Shown here piece after piece: positions 9,540-17,335 of a stretch of 64,000 nt of DNA (position 1 is the stretch's first letter; every line of letters begins with the position of its first letter). The DNA is from Haloprofundus halobius (GTDB lineage: Archaea; Halobacteriota; Halobacteria; Halobacteriales; Haloferacaceae), in assembly GCF_020097835.1 (NCBI RefSeq), contig NZ_CP083666.1, positions 310,001 through 374,000 of the forward strand, given 5' to 3'. The notes beneath the pieces are model-generated. The model made no database searches and was not told the DNA's origin. It worked only from the letters and a program-made list of their open reading frames with translations. A program made the position numbers and the translations under genes.

Positions 9540-10175
9540 TTATCCGTCTTCGTCGGGTTCGACGCCGTCTTCGCTGTTGCCGCCTCCGCTCTCTCCGCCT
9601 CCACCTCGACCGCCTCCACCCTCTCCGCCGCCGGGGTTCAGGGCGACCGGACACGGTCTCGCCTCGATCCGGCCGCGCATCGACTGTGGATGGTACTCGC
9701 AGTAGTACTCGGTCATGTTTCGCGTGGCGACGAACGTCACGCTGACGCGCTCGCCACGCCGGGCGGACTCATCGCTCGCCACGAGTTCGTTCCCCTCTCC
9801 GTCGACGACGAGCAGTTCGTGTTGCCGGCCGTCGACGTTCTGCCACGTGAACGTGTACTCGCGGCCCGGTACCAACCGAAGCCCGGGGTTCTGTTGTCCT
9901 TCGATGCCGACCGGAGCGCGACCGACCCAGCCCCGCGTCCGGCCGCCGAAGACGACCTCGAACGGGGGCGGTCCCCGCCGACCGCCTCCCTGACCGCCGC
10001 CTTGCCCGTCGTCGTCTCCTCCACCGCCGTCTCCTCCGCCACCCTGACCGTCGTCACCGCCTTCACCGTCGTTCTGTGCCGCCGCAGTTCCCGTCGCGGC
10101 CGCCCCCACACCGGCCACGGCGGTCCCCGCGAGTCGAAGCGTCGTCCGTCGGTCGAGTTCTGTACGTCGCGCCAT
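9540..10175 (-). CDS. Cupredoxin (plastocyanin/halocyanin-like) protein with Tat signal
   Basis: A 211-residue exported copper protein. A Tat-type signal (DRRTTLRLAG, then hydrophobic) ends near AAAQN. A Gly/Asp-rich linker follows (about residues 35-68), then one cupredoxin domain with His in RQHELLV and the cluster YYCEYHPQSMRG, which gives the Cys, His and Met ligands of a type 1 copper site. A second Gly-rich tail ends the protein. It is probably a small extracytoplasmic electron carrier or copper-binding protein; no redox partner is adjacent. Confidence 0.8.
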   Translation of the reverse strand: MARRTELDRRTTLRLAGTAVAGVGAAATGTAAAQNDGEGGDDGQGGGGDGGGGDDDGQGGGQGGGRRGPPPFEVVFGGRTRGWVGRAPVGIEGQQNPGLRLVPGREYTFTWQNVDGRQHELLVVDGEGNELVASDESARRGERVSVTFVATRNMTEYYCEYHPQSMRGRIEARPCPVALNPGGGEGGGGRGGGGESGGGNSEDGVEPDEDG

Positions 10176-10342
10176 AGTTCGAGGAGGCTTTCCAGAGGAG
10201 CGTGCGTAAACGTGAACCCTGAGTGAACAGCGTCCGCCGGGGAACGACGGCGGGAGGGTTCCAGAGTACTCGATATCCGAATAGTGTCATGTGTACTCAC
10301 AACACGAAAAAGGTTTTAGCAAACCGACGCTTACCGCCGCCC

Positions 10343-12004
10343 ATGAGCGCCGACCGGGCCGCCTTAGAGGAGGCCCTACAGCGCGGAGAAGAGGAAGGCG
10401 GGTACATCGAGTTCAAAGAACGGCTCTCCAAAGAGGTCCACCTCTCCGGTGGCCGCATGGAGAGTCTCGCCGCCCAACTCCGACACCGAGTCCTCTCGGG
10501 CGACGGTGAGGCGACGTACGTCGTCGGCGTCACCGACGACGGAGGTATCGCCGGTATCTCGGCGGACGCCTTCTCGGAGTCGATGGACGTCCTCTCGCTG
10601 CTCGCCGAGGAGGCGGGCGCGCACATCGAAGACGTGGACACCTGGGGCGTCGGCGGCGAGACGCAACGCGTCTCGAACGGACCGAGCGGGGGAACCCCGC
10701 GAGACGACGCGCCCGGCGCGGGCCTCGTCGGCGTCGCGACGGTCCGCGAGGGCGCGATGCTCGAAACAGACGAGGAACACATCGTCGTCGGCACCGCGGG
10801 CCACGTCGACCACGGCAAGTCCACGCTCGTCGGGTCGCTCGTCACCGGACAGGCCGACGACGGCGACGGCGGGACTCGCGGTTTCCTCGACGTGCAACCG
10901 CACGAGGTCGAACGCGGCCTCTCGGCGGACCTCTCGTACGCCGTCTACGGCTTCGACGACGACGGCCCGGTCCACATGCGCAACCCCCACCGCAAGAGCG
11001 ACCGCGCCCGCGTCGTCGAGACGGCCGACCGCCTCGTCTCCTTCGTCGACACCGTCGGCCACGAGCCGTGGCTCCGCACCACCATCCGCGGGCTGGTCGG
11101 CCAGAAACTCGACTACGGCCTGCTGGTCGTCGCCGCCGACGACGGGCCGACGAAGACGACGCGCGAACATCTCGGCATCCTGCTCGCGACGGAACTGCCG
11201 ACGATCGTCGCCATCACGAAAGTCGACGCCGTCAGCGACGAGCGCGTCGCCGAAGTCGAGCACGAAGTCGAGAAACTGCTCCGCGACGTCGGCAAGACGC
11301 CGCTGCCGGTCGAACGCTACGGCGTCGAGGCCGCCGTCGAGGAGATCAGCGACTCGGTCGTCCCCATCCTCCGGACCAGCGCCGTCGCCATGGAGGGAAT
11401 CGACGACCTCGACTATCTGTTCGAGACGCTGCCGAAGACGAGCGACGGTCAGGGCCAGTTCCGGATGTACATCGATCGAAGTTACAGCGTCACCGGCGTC
11501 GGCGCAGTCGCCTCCGGGACAGTCAACTCCGGCACGGTCGAGGCGGGCGACGAACTGCTGCTCGGGCCGATGCCCGACGGGAGTTTCCGCGACGTGGAGG
11601 TGCGCTCCATCGAGATGCACTACCACCGCGTCGACGAAGCCAAGGCGGGGCGAATCGTCGGCATCGCGCTCAAGGGCGTCAAGGAGGCCGAGATCGAGCG
11701 CGGGATGGTGCTCGTCCCGCGGGACGCTGACCCCCGCGCCGTCCGCTCGTTCGAGGCCGACGTGATGGTGCTCAACCACCCGACGCGCATCGGAACGGGC
11801 TACGAACCCGTTATCCACCTCGAAACCATTAGCGAGGCGGCGGTGTTTCACCCCGAAGAAGGGCGTCTCCTGCCCGGCGACACCGGCCACTCCCGCGTCG
11901 AGTTCAAGTTCCGACCGTATCTCATCGAGGACGGTCAACGGTTCGTCTTCCGCGAAGGACAGAGCAAGGGCGTCGGCACCGTCACCGACGTCCACTACGA
12001 CTGA
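10343..12004 (+). CDS. GTPBP1-family translational GTPase
   Basis: A 553-residue GTPase related to EF-Tu/EF-1A and eukaryotic GTPBP1/2. After an N-terminal domain of about 150 residues come G1 GHVDHGKST (about 153-161), G3 DTVGHE in place of the usual DTPGH, and G4 TKVD. Two beta-barrel domains follow, the second ending in FRPYLIEDGQRFVFREG. The family is thought to act in translation or ribosome rescue; the archaeal role is not settled. The ATG at 10343 (MSADRAALEEAL) lies about 27 nt after the TATA-like GGTTTTAGC at 10312-10320. Confidence 0.88.
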   Translation: MSADRAALEEALQRGEEEGGYIEFKERLSKEVHLSGGRMESLAAQLRHRVLSGDGEATYVVGVTDDGGIAGISADAFSESMDVLSLLAEEAGAHIEDVDTWGVGGETQRVSNGPSGGTPRDDAPGAGLVGVATVREGAMLETDEEHIVVGTAGHVDHGKSTLVGSLVTGQADDGDGGTRGFLDVQPHEVERGLSADLSYAVYGFDDDGPVHMRNPHRKSDRARVVETADRLVSFVDTVGHEPWLRTTIRGLVGQKLDYGLLVVAADDGPTKTTREHLGILLATELPTIVAITKVDAVSDERVAEVEHEVEKLLRDVGKTPLPVERYGVEAAVEEISDSVVPILRTSAVAMEGIDDLDYLFETLPKTSDGQGQFRMYIDRSYSVTGVGAVASGTVNSGTVEAGDELLLGPMPDGSFRDVEVRSIEMHYHRVDEAKAGRIVGIALKGVKEAEIERGMVLVPRDADPRAVRSFEADVMVLNHPTRIGTGYEPVIHLETISEAAVFHPEEGRLLPGDTGHSRVEFKFRPYLIEDGQRFVFREGQSKGVGTVTDVHYD

Positions 12005-12091
12005 GCGCGACTGACGACCCCCGCCTCCCCATCGGCGGCTCCGCTAGCACGACTCCCGCAACTTCATCCTCTCGAAGCGACTATCCGTCCC

Positions 12092-12439
12092 ATGGAACAG
12101 CGGCGAGTCGCCCTGACGCTCACCGGTGCGCTGCTCGCGGGCGTCGTCACGGCGGTACTGGGAACGACGGGGCTCGACGGGCCGCTGGCCATCGTGGCTG
12201 GCGTCGCGGTGGTGATTCCACTGCTCAGAGCCGAGGCGTTCGGCGGGTTCGAGAGTTCAGACTCGTTCGACAGCGGCGCGGCGTTTCTCGCCTCGCTCGG
12301 CGCGCTGCTCGTCGGCACCGTCGCCGTCTGCGCAGCGGGTGCGGTCGGTGCAGGACAGACGGTGACGATCGGTGTCGGCGGGGGCGGCGCGTTCGCGGGA
12401 AGCTATCTGGGGGACGTGTTCGCCCGCCGACGGTCATGA
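12092..12439 (+). CDS. Small membrane protein, unknown function
   Basis: A 115-residue protein with about four hydrophobic segments (near 7-22, 28-45, 62-85 and 90-108) and an Arg-rich end (ARRRS). It has no recognisable motif. It begins MEQRRVALTLTGALLAG and lies between the GTPBP1 gene and the convergent gene at 12456. Confidence 0.6.
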   Translation: MEQRRVALTLTGALLAGVVTAVLGTTGLDGPLAIVAGVAVVIPLLRAEAFGGFESSDSFDSGAAFLASLGALLVGTVAVCAAGAVGAGQTVTIGVGGGGAFAGSYLGDVFARRRS

Positions 12440-12455
12440 GGCGACACGCCGGCGT

Positions 12456-12944
12456 TCAGCTCCGGACGTAGCCGTCGTCTCGACGCTCGGCTCCGTCGAG
12501 GAGGACGAACCACTCCAGTACGTCGCCGACTCGTTCGCGCCAGATCTCTTCCCACCGCTTGGGGTTTTTGAAATGCTCCCACTGCGGCACTCGGTCACGG
12601 ACGCGGTCGTACGCCTCGTCGACGCTCACAGGAGTTTCGGCGTCGTCTACCACTGCGAGCACCTCCTCGGCGGCGAACACTCGGCGGACGAACGCGTCGC
12701 GCAGGTGGTCGGGCGTCGGGTCGGTCCGGGTGCGCTTGAATCCGGTCGGCGTCTCGGTGGCGAGTTCCAAGGCGCGAAGAAACGTCAACCACGTGCGGGC
12801 GGCGTCGCGACTCGGGAAGCCGACGCGGCGCATCAGACGCTCGCAGCAGTCGTCCTCGGAGTCGGGCACCAGCGGCACCGCCTTCTGGGCGTCGGCGACG
12901 ACGCCGAGGTCGTCGGGCGCGGGCGGGACGAGTTTGAACCGCAC
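12456..12944 (-). CDS. Conserved haloarchaeal hypothetical protein downstream of mch
   Basis: A 162-residue soluble acidic protein; I recognise no family. It begins with GTG at 12944 (MRFKLVPPAPDDLGVV), three bases after the mch stop, so it is very likely co-transcribed with mch. It has two Cys side by side (DDCCERLMRRVGFPSRDAARTWLTFL context) and a helix-rich C-terminal half. A link to tetrahydromethanopterin metabolism is only suggested by position. Confidence 0.65.
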   Translation of the reverse strand: MRFKLVPPAPDDLGVVADAQKAVPLVPDSEDDCCERLMRRVGFPSRDAARTWLTFLRALELATETPTGFKRTRTDPTPDHLRDAFVRRVFAAEEVLAVVDDAETPVSVDEAYDRVRDRVPQWEHFKNPKRWEEIWRERVGDVLEWFVLLDGAERRDDGYVRS

Positions 12945-12947
12945 GGC

Positions 12948-13889
12948 TCAGCGCTCGCGGAGGTCGAACGACTCCGCGAGCAGGTCCTCGTCGGTCTCGC
13001 CGAACACTCGGGTAGAGCCGTCGACGACGTCGACGGTCACCTGCGCGGGCGCGAATGCCGACACCGGCACCTGCGAGAAGTCCCAGTCGTTCTCGGCGAA
13101 GATGTCCTCGAACGGCGTACCGTACTCGTCGGCGGCGGTCGACGGGAGTTCGTCGAAGCGGTCGAACTCGTCGCGGACCGTCAGGTGGACTTTGCCGCCG
13201 TAGGCGAGCGCGTCGTTCGTGCGGCCCATGGCGACGCCCTCGTCGTAGCTGACGGGGGCGATGGGGGCGCTGCCGCTGACCGAGAGCACGTCTCGGGGGT
13301 CGTAGCCGAGTTCGAAGAGACGGAACACGGCGAGTTCGGCGGCGCGCGAGGCGATGTTGACGCTCCCGGCGATGGAGCCGACGGCGAACGTCGGCAGGAA
13401 GACGGCGCTCGGTTCGACTTCGGCGAGCTCGGCGACGTGTTCGGCCACCTCGTCGCCCGGCAGGTCGATGCTCTCGACGGCGAGGACGGTGAGGTCGAAC
13501 TCGTCGTAGTAGCCGACGGCCTCGAACTCCGACTCCTGGCCGACGAGCGCGCGGGCGGGGCCGCTGCCGAGGCCGTCGAAGCGGTCGAACTCCAGTTCCC
13601 ATCCCGCCTTCTGCGAGCAGAGCAGCGCGATTGCGGGGTGGTCCGTCGACAGTTCGACGTGCGGAATCGGCGCGCCGTCGACCTCGCCCATCCGACTCTG
13701 GACCGTGGCGAGACCGGCGGTCTGAATCTCCGTCAGCAACAACCCGGCCTCGACGCCGCCCGTCGCGTCGACGCCGAAGTCAAGCACCGTCGCGCCCGAC
13801 TCCAACTCGTACGCGCCGACGTTCAACTCGTCGGCGAAGTCGAGCGCCTCGTCGACGAGTTCTATCGCCATCCGATTGAGACTGTCCAT
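12948..13889 (-). CDS. mch: Methenyltetrahydromethanopterin cyclohydrolase
   Basis: A 313-residue enzyme converting methenyl- to formyl-tetrahydromethanopterin in archaeal C1 metabolism. In non-methanogenic haloarchaea it probably serves folate-like C1 transfer. Family signatures include MDSLNRMAIELVDEALDFA at the N-terminus, MGEVDGAPIPHVELSTDHPAIALLCSQKAGWEL and YDPRDVLSVSGSAPIAPVS. A TATA-like CCTTTATCC about 27 nt before the ATG at 13889 supports this start over the ATG at 13907. Confidence 0.94.
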   Translation of the reverse strand: MDSLNRMAIELVDEALDFADELNVGAYELESGATVLDFGVDATGGVEAGLLLTEIQTAGLATVQSRMGEVDGAPIPHVELSTDHPAIALLCSQKAGWELEFDRFDGLGSGPARALVGQESEFEAVGYYDEFDLTVLAVESIDLPGDEVAEHVAELAEVEPSAVFLPTFAVGSIAGSVNIASRAAELAVFRLFELGYDPRDVLSVSGSAPIAPVSYDEGVAMGRTNDALAYGGKVHLTVRDEFDRFDELPSTAADEYGTPFEDIFAENDWDFSQVPVSAFAPAQVTVDVVDGSTRVFGETDEDLLAESFDLRER

Positions 13890-13987
13890 ACTCCCGGTTG
13901 CGCCCATTCGGATAAAGGGTTTGGCGGTCGGCGCTCGGCAGTCGGTATACGGATTTTTGTTCCTGCCGCGCGGTACAGTCGTGCACG

Positions 13988-14356
13988 ATGCTCGAACTCT
14001 ACCAAGCCGAAGGCTGCCCGCATTGCGCGAAAGTCCGGGACAAACTGTCGGAGCTCGGCGTCTCCTATGTCAGCCACACGCCACGGCTGCCCGGCGGTGA
14101 GGGCGGCGATGTCGTCAACCGGCAGGCGTACGACGAGCTGCTCGCGCTCGGCGACGCGGACCAGATTCCGTTCCTCGTCGACCACGACCGGGGCGTTCGA
14201 CTGTACGAGAGCGACGCCATCGTCGCCTACCTCGACGGACAGTACGACGGGTCGCGCGAGGCGCGGACGACCGTCGAGGTCCACAAACCGACCGAGAACG
14301 GGTTGCGCGGCACCGTCGCGGGCGTCGCCGGACGACTGCTACAGGTCGTCCGGTGA
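13988..14356 (+). CDS. Glutaredoxin/GST N-terminal-fold protein with CPHC site
   Basis: A 122-residue thioredoxin-fold protein. The redox motif CPHC sits at residues 10-13, followed by a cis-Pro segment QIPFLVDHDRG and the GST-type YESDAIVAYLDGQYD. A C-terminal tail of about 35 residues is extra. It is likely a thiol-disulfide oxidoreductase working with small thiols; haloarchaea use gamma-glutamylcysteine rather than glutathione. It is a tandem paralogue of the next gene. Confidence 0.8.
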   Translation: MLELYQAEGCPHCAKVRDKLSELGVSYVSHTPRLPGGEGGDVVNRQAYDELLALGDADQIPFLVDHDRGVRLYESDAIVAYLDGQYDGSREARTTVEVHKPTENGLRGTVAGVAGRLLQVVR

Positions 14357-14409
14357 CGAGGTTCGGCGCGGCCCAGCTATTACTGACTGGCCGTCGACCA
14401 CACCCTGCG

Positions 14410-14664
14410 ATGCTCGAACTCTACCAAGCCGAAGGCTGTCCGTACTCGGAGAAGGCGCGCCAGAAACTGTCCGACCTCGGCGTCTCCTACGTCGTCCACA
14501 ACCCGCGGACGCACGACGGCGACGTGCTGAACGAACAGACTCACGAGGAACTCACGGCGCTCGGCGGCGAGGACCAGATTCCCTTCCTCGTCGATCACGC
14601 GCGCGGGAAGACGATGTACGAGAGCGACGACATCGTCGATTACCTCGACGAGCACTACGGCTGA
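14410..14664 (+). CDS. Glutaredoxin/GST N-terminal-fold protein with CPYS site
   Basis: An 84-residue paralogue of the gene just upstream. It shares MLELYQAEGCP, the QIPFLVDH cis-Pro segment and YESDDIVDYLDEHYG. The active site is CPYS, so only one cysteine remains and it may work by a monothiol mechanism. A TATA-like GCTATTACTG about 30 nt upstream suggests its own leaderless transcript from the ATG at 14410. Confidence 0.8.
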   Translation: MLELYQAEGCPYSEKARQKLSDLGVSYVVHNPRTHDGDVLNEQTHEELTALGGEDQIPFLVDHARGKTMYESDDIVDYLDEHYG

Positions 14665-14674
14665 GAGCGTAGCG

Positions 14675-14989
14675 CTACTCGCCGTCGCTTCGCGCTTCCC
14701 GGCCGAGTTCGCGCTCGACGGCCTCGACTTTCTCCCGGGCGGATTCGTCGCTGGTTCGCTTGTCGTCTATCTTGAGGAACGTGCTGACCCGGTCGGCATC
14801 GATCGCCTTGTGCGCGGCGGCGACGGCGTCGAGGAGCGTGTCGACGTCCTCGGCTTCGATAACGGTCCCCATCGGGTTCGTCTCGTAGTCGACGTCGAAC
14901 CCGTCGAGCGCGGCGACTGCCTCGGCCACGTCGGCGGCCATGCTCTCTTCTTTCACGGGTGCGACGCTCAGTAGTGCGATGACGGTCAT
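14675..14989 (-). CDS. MTH1187-family thiamine-binding protein
   Basis: A 104-residue ferredoxin-like-fold protein of the MTH1187/YkoF group, which binds thiamine or related pyrimidines. It begins MTVIALLSVAPVKE and contains YETNPMGTVIEAEDVDTLL, both typical of the family. The acidic, Arg-rich C-terminal tail is disordered. It is divergent from the small gene at 15003, with promoter regions overlapping. Confidence 0.85.
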   Translation of the reverse strand: MTVIALLSVAPVKEESMAADVAEAVAALDGFDVDYETNPMGTVIEAEDVDTLLDAVAAAHKAIDADRVSTFLKIDDKRTSDESAREKVEAVERELGREARSDGE

Positions 14990-15002
14990 ACGTGTCAGAT
15001 CT

Positions 15003-15254
15003 ATGGCCAGCGACCTAACTTTGCGGGTCGGTCCCGTCGCCGTCGAGTCGACCGGTCCCGTTCCCGCATCGCCGCTGACCGAACTGGACCGCCTCCTCGA
15101 CGCCGGCGACGAGATGACGATAGTGGCCGGCGACAGTTCGGTGACGCTGCCGCGACCGCAGCGCGTCGAGACCGAAACCGACGGATCGCCGTTCCGACTC
15201 GCCGACGGCCGGTACGGTCTCGAACTCCGGTGGTCCGTTCGCGACGAGGAGTGA
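15003..15254 (+). CDS. Small hypothetical protein
   Basis: An 83-residue acidic protein (MASDLTLRVGPVAVES) with no recognised motif. It starts only 13 nt from the start of the divergent thiamine-binding gene. The frame stays open upstream, so the start is uncertain. Its short strands suggest a beta-rich fold. Confidence 0.5.
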   Translation: MASDLTLRVGPVAVESTGPVPASPLTELDRLLDAGDEMTIVAGDSSVTLPRPQRVETETDGSPFRLADGRYGLELRWSVRDEE

Positions 15255-15334
15255 CCGGCGAAGCTCCGGACGAGATACGTCGAAACGTCAGTTCTGGCTG
15301 CGAGTTTATCTCGGCAGGTTGTGTATGGGTATTG

Positions 15335-15568
15335 ATGAACACGAACTCACTGGTCGACCGACCCGCCAGTAACTCGACCGCCGCCGGTTCGATACCGCGC
15401 AGAACCGTCGTCCGCAACGAACGACTCGTTCGCTCCGACTTCGGCGAAGCGTACCTCGTCTGGCGCTGTCACCGCTGCAGCGAGACCGGCGACTTGGAAG
15501 CGTTCCCCGACGCCTGCTCCGGCTGTGGCGCGCCGCGCGAAGAACTGTACTACTGGACGGAGGACTGA
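15335..15568 (+). CDS. Rubredoxin-like zinc-ribbon protein (DUF7130 type)
   Basis: A 77-residue protein with two CxxC knuckles, CHRC and CSGC, in the setting WRCHRCSETGDLEAFPDACSGCGAP and a conserved end EELYYWTED. I recall this as the haloarchaeal DUF7130 rubredoxin-like family. It may hold iron or zinc; the function is unknown. A TTTATC box about 27 nt upstream supports the ATG at 15335. Confidence 0.75.
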   Translation: MNTNSLVDRPASNSTAAGSIPRRTVVRNERLVRSDFGEAYLVWRCHRCSETGDLEAFPDACSGCGAPREELYYWTED

Positions 15569-15702
15569 GCATCTCTCGGCCTCCGTCTCGTCGACACCGC
15601 GCGTCGCGCACCTACTCGACAAGCGAACCCACTCGACAAGCGCCGTCACCGACTTCGACTCCGAACCGGATTCGTTTTGCTCGCGAGCGTTCACCTTCCG
15701 TC

Positions 15703-16056
15703 GTGTACCTCTCACATCCCGTTCGCCGGATGCGCGACGACCCTATCGACGACGAGGAGGCGACGCTCGTCGTCGAACTGGGCGACACCTCGCGCCGGGA
15801 CGCCCTCGAAGCGAGCGTCCGGGAGCTGGACGGTTCCGTCGTACGCGACCTGCGGTTTCGAGCCGTACTGGTGACGGTCCCCGAATCTGGTGTCTCGTCG
15901 CTCTGCGAGTTCGACGGCCTCGCCCGCATCGAGACCGGAGAGACGCTCTCGCTCGGCGTTGACGAGGACGCGACGCTCCCGCGAGACGACGATGACGGCG
16001 ACGCACTCGACCTCGGCAGGAGTGAACTCGAACCTGACGGCGACGAACGACGGTGA
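15703..16056 (+). CDS. Small acidic hypothetical protein
   Basis: A 117-residue protein with an alpha/beta core of about 85 residues (EATLVVELGDTSRRDALEAS, VVRDLRFRAVLVTVPESGV) and a very acidic tail. No family is recognised. The GTG at 15703 is preferred because a CGTTTTGC box lies 26 nt upstream; the ATG at 15730 would remove nine residues. It is the last intact gene before the decayed tRNA zone. Confidence 0.55.
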   Translation: MYLSHPVRRMRDDPIDDEEATLVVELGDTSRRDALEASVRELDGSVVRDLRFRAVLVTVPESGVSSLCEFDGLARIETGETLSLGVDEDATLPRDDDDGDALDLGRSELEPDGDERR

Positions 16057-16080
16057 CGGACTCGGTCGAAAGCCGCGCTG

Positions 16081-16369
16081 TCACCGCGGACGTCGGGCGA
16101 CGAGTGCGTGTGCGGTCCACGAGATGACGACCGCTCCGCGCTGATTCACGCCGATTGTCTCCACGTCGACGTGGCCGCGATTGGGGTCCGACTCCGAGAT
16201 GCGCATCTCTCCGAGTTCGACTCACCCCGAGAGGGTGTCGTCGGGTCGTACCGGCCGGCGAACTCGACGATTTCCTCTCTCGTCAGTATCGCCGACCCCA
16301 ACTCCCAGCGACCGTCGGGGTCGAGTTCCTCGTAGACGCTCGGGGAGTCGCGGCGGACTCGGATTCCAT
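16081..16369 (-). pseudogene. Remnant of a MaoC-like (hot-dog) acyl dehydratase
   Basis: Two pieces of one family lie head to tail. The N-terminal piece (about 16235-16340) reads VYEELDPDGRWELGS, then TREEIVEFAGRYDP, the start of MaoC-like enoyl-CoA hydratases. The C-terminal piece (16081 to about 16225) reads VELGEMRISESDPNRG, then VDVETIGVNQRGAVVISWT and ends in a normal stop. The middle part is missing, and the two pieces are in different frames with a stop between them. A possible ATG at 16369 is also out of frame with the first piece. The gene is dead through deletion and frameshifts. Confidence 0.75.
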
Positions 16370-16756
16370 GCCGTACGCACGGCCCGCTCGGAGAATGACC
16401 GTTCCGGTATCGCCGAAAAAATTTGCACGGTGTTCGACGAGGTGTGTCGCCCGTGGACTCGCACGACCGTCGTCGACCGACCGTCGGACCGCGAGCGTCG
16501 CTGCGCTCCGGTCCGTTCCGGTCGGCCGGTGGACTTCCCCCGGTGCGGCGTGCGGTGCTCCGGCGGGGCGTCGAATTCAGCGTTCCCGCTGCAGAACTTG
16601 CGACGTGCCCGGATGCGTTACCGTACTCTCGACGCTCCGTCGACAGCGACTGACGCGTCACAGGTGGTCGTTATCAATCTGTGGGCCACACGCCGTGTGG
16701 ACTGACTGTGAGGGTTTCGAGAAGGTGCGTGCGCCGCTCGGAGTACCGAGTTGAGA
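16370..16756. other. Gap without a recognisable gene
   Basis: About 390 nt between the MaoC remnant and the first tRNA-like fragment. Open frames exist on both strands but are Arg/Ser-rich and show no motif. A short hairpin (CCACAC-GCC-GTGTGG) lies near 16684-16698. I see no other structure. Confidence 0.5.
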
Positions 16757-16850
16757 GAAGTGCGCTGGCCAGGAGTTCACCGAGCGCAAGCGAGGTGAAC
16801 GACGACGAGACGCAGTCTCGTCGGGACCGAGCAGACCGGCGGTCTGCGAG
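16757..16850. repeat. tRNA 3'-end fragment followed by three short palindromes
   Basis: Positions 16757-16773 repeat the plus-strand form of the tRNA-Gly 3' end (GAGAAGTGCGCTGGCCAGG). The match then breaks into perfect palindromes: GTTCACC...GGTGAAC (16775-16800), a 9-bp arm hairpin with loop GCA (16803-16823), and GCAGACC-GGC-GGTCTGC (16831-16847). The last is almost identical to the hairpin at 17931-17947. Confidence 0.65.
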
Positions 16851-16877
16851 GGTTGGGCGGCGTACGACCGAAGGGAG

Positions 16878-16981
16878 TGCGCTGACCAGGATTCGAACTG
16901 GGTCAGACGTGCTCGCTCATAGTGTTCGTTGCGCGCGACTGACTGGCTCAAAGCCGGTTACTGCATTCACCGCTTCAGCGC
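16878..16981 (-). pseudogene. Possible degenerate tRNA
   Basis: Read on the minus strand, the ends GCGCTGA and TCAGCGC pair over 7 bp. A T-arm with loop TTCGAAT is recognisable, with one base missing from its stem, and CGGT...ACCG could be a D-stem. There is no U8, no D-loop GG and no clear anticodon arm, and the total of about 104 nt is too long. It is best read as a decayed tRNA or tRNA-derived insertion. Chance pairing is possible for the 5' half. Confidence 0.35.
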
Positions 16982-16984
16982 CTC

Positions 16985-17006
16985 GCGACGGAATGAAACC
17001 CGTCGC
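16985..17006 (-). terminator. Hairpin 3' of the tRNA-Gly(UCC)-like gene
   Basis: GCGACGG and CCGTCGC pair around an 8-nt loop, starting 23 nt after the tRNA discriminator base. Hairpins of different sequence lie at the same distance behind the other tRNA copies, so it is a candidate trailer or terminator structure. Confidence 0.45.
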
Positions 17007-17029
17007 TCGGAGGGACTGAATCGTAGAAG

Positions 17030-17103
17030 TGCGCTGGCCAGGATTTGAACACTGGGTTGCGGCCGTGGAAACGACCGCGTGTTGACCGCTACACTACCAG
17101 CGC
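17030..17103 (-). tRNA. tRNA-Gly(UCC)-like gene, possibly non-functional
   Basis: The acceptor GCGCTGG/CCAGCGC with discriminator A matches the intact tRNA-Gly(GCC) at 18108. The anticodon arm reads GCGGTC, loop GTTTCCAC, GGCCGC, giving an UCC-like anticodon in an 8-nt loop. The D-loop is one base longer than in the sister gene. The T-arm has an extra T in its stem (CCAGTG before TTCAAAT). The gene is 74 nt against 71. With one extra base in each of three arms it may be a pseudogene, unless it is the only UCC decoder. A possible TATA box (TTTACAA) lies near 17143-17149. Confidence 0.6.
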
Positions 17104-17335
17104 GAGGTGACTGCGTCTGCGTTTCTATCGATGCCCCGCAGTTGTAAAGGCGTTTTCTCCCTTATCACGCTGCGAGACAGTTCGGAGTCGAGACGCGAGA
17201 ACTGCGGACGCGTTCCAGATTCGAGTCGTATAACCCGTTTCCGTGACACTTCGTCGTCAGCGACGATCACGATGTGTGCTACATCTTAGCAATGGTTTTG
17301 CCGTCTCCTGACCTCCTTCCTGTTGGGGATCTTCG

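Noticed and set aside
10376-11995. 539-residue open frame opposite the GTPBP1-like gene
   Set aside because: Antisense shadow of a GTPase with clear G motifs.
12372-14672. 766-residue open frame on the plus strand
   Set aside because: It is the antisense of mch and its neighbours, arises from the high GC codon bias, and has no domain.
16155-16754. 199-residue open frame in the decayed zone
   Set aside because: Arg/Ser-rich with no motif; the opposite strand holds the recognisable MaoC remnant.
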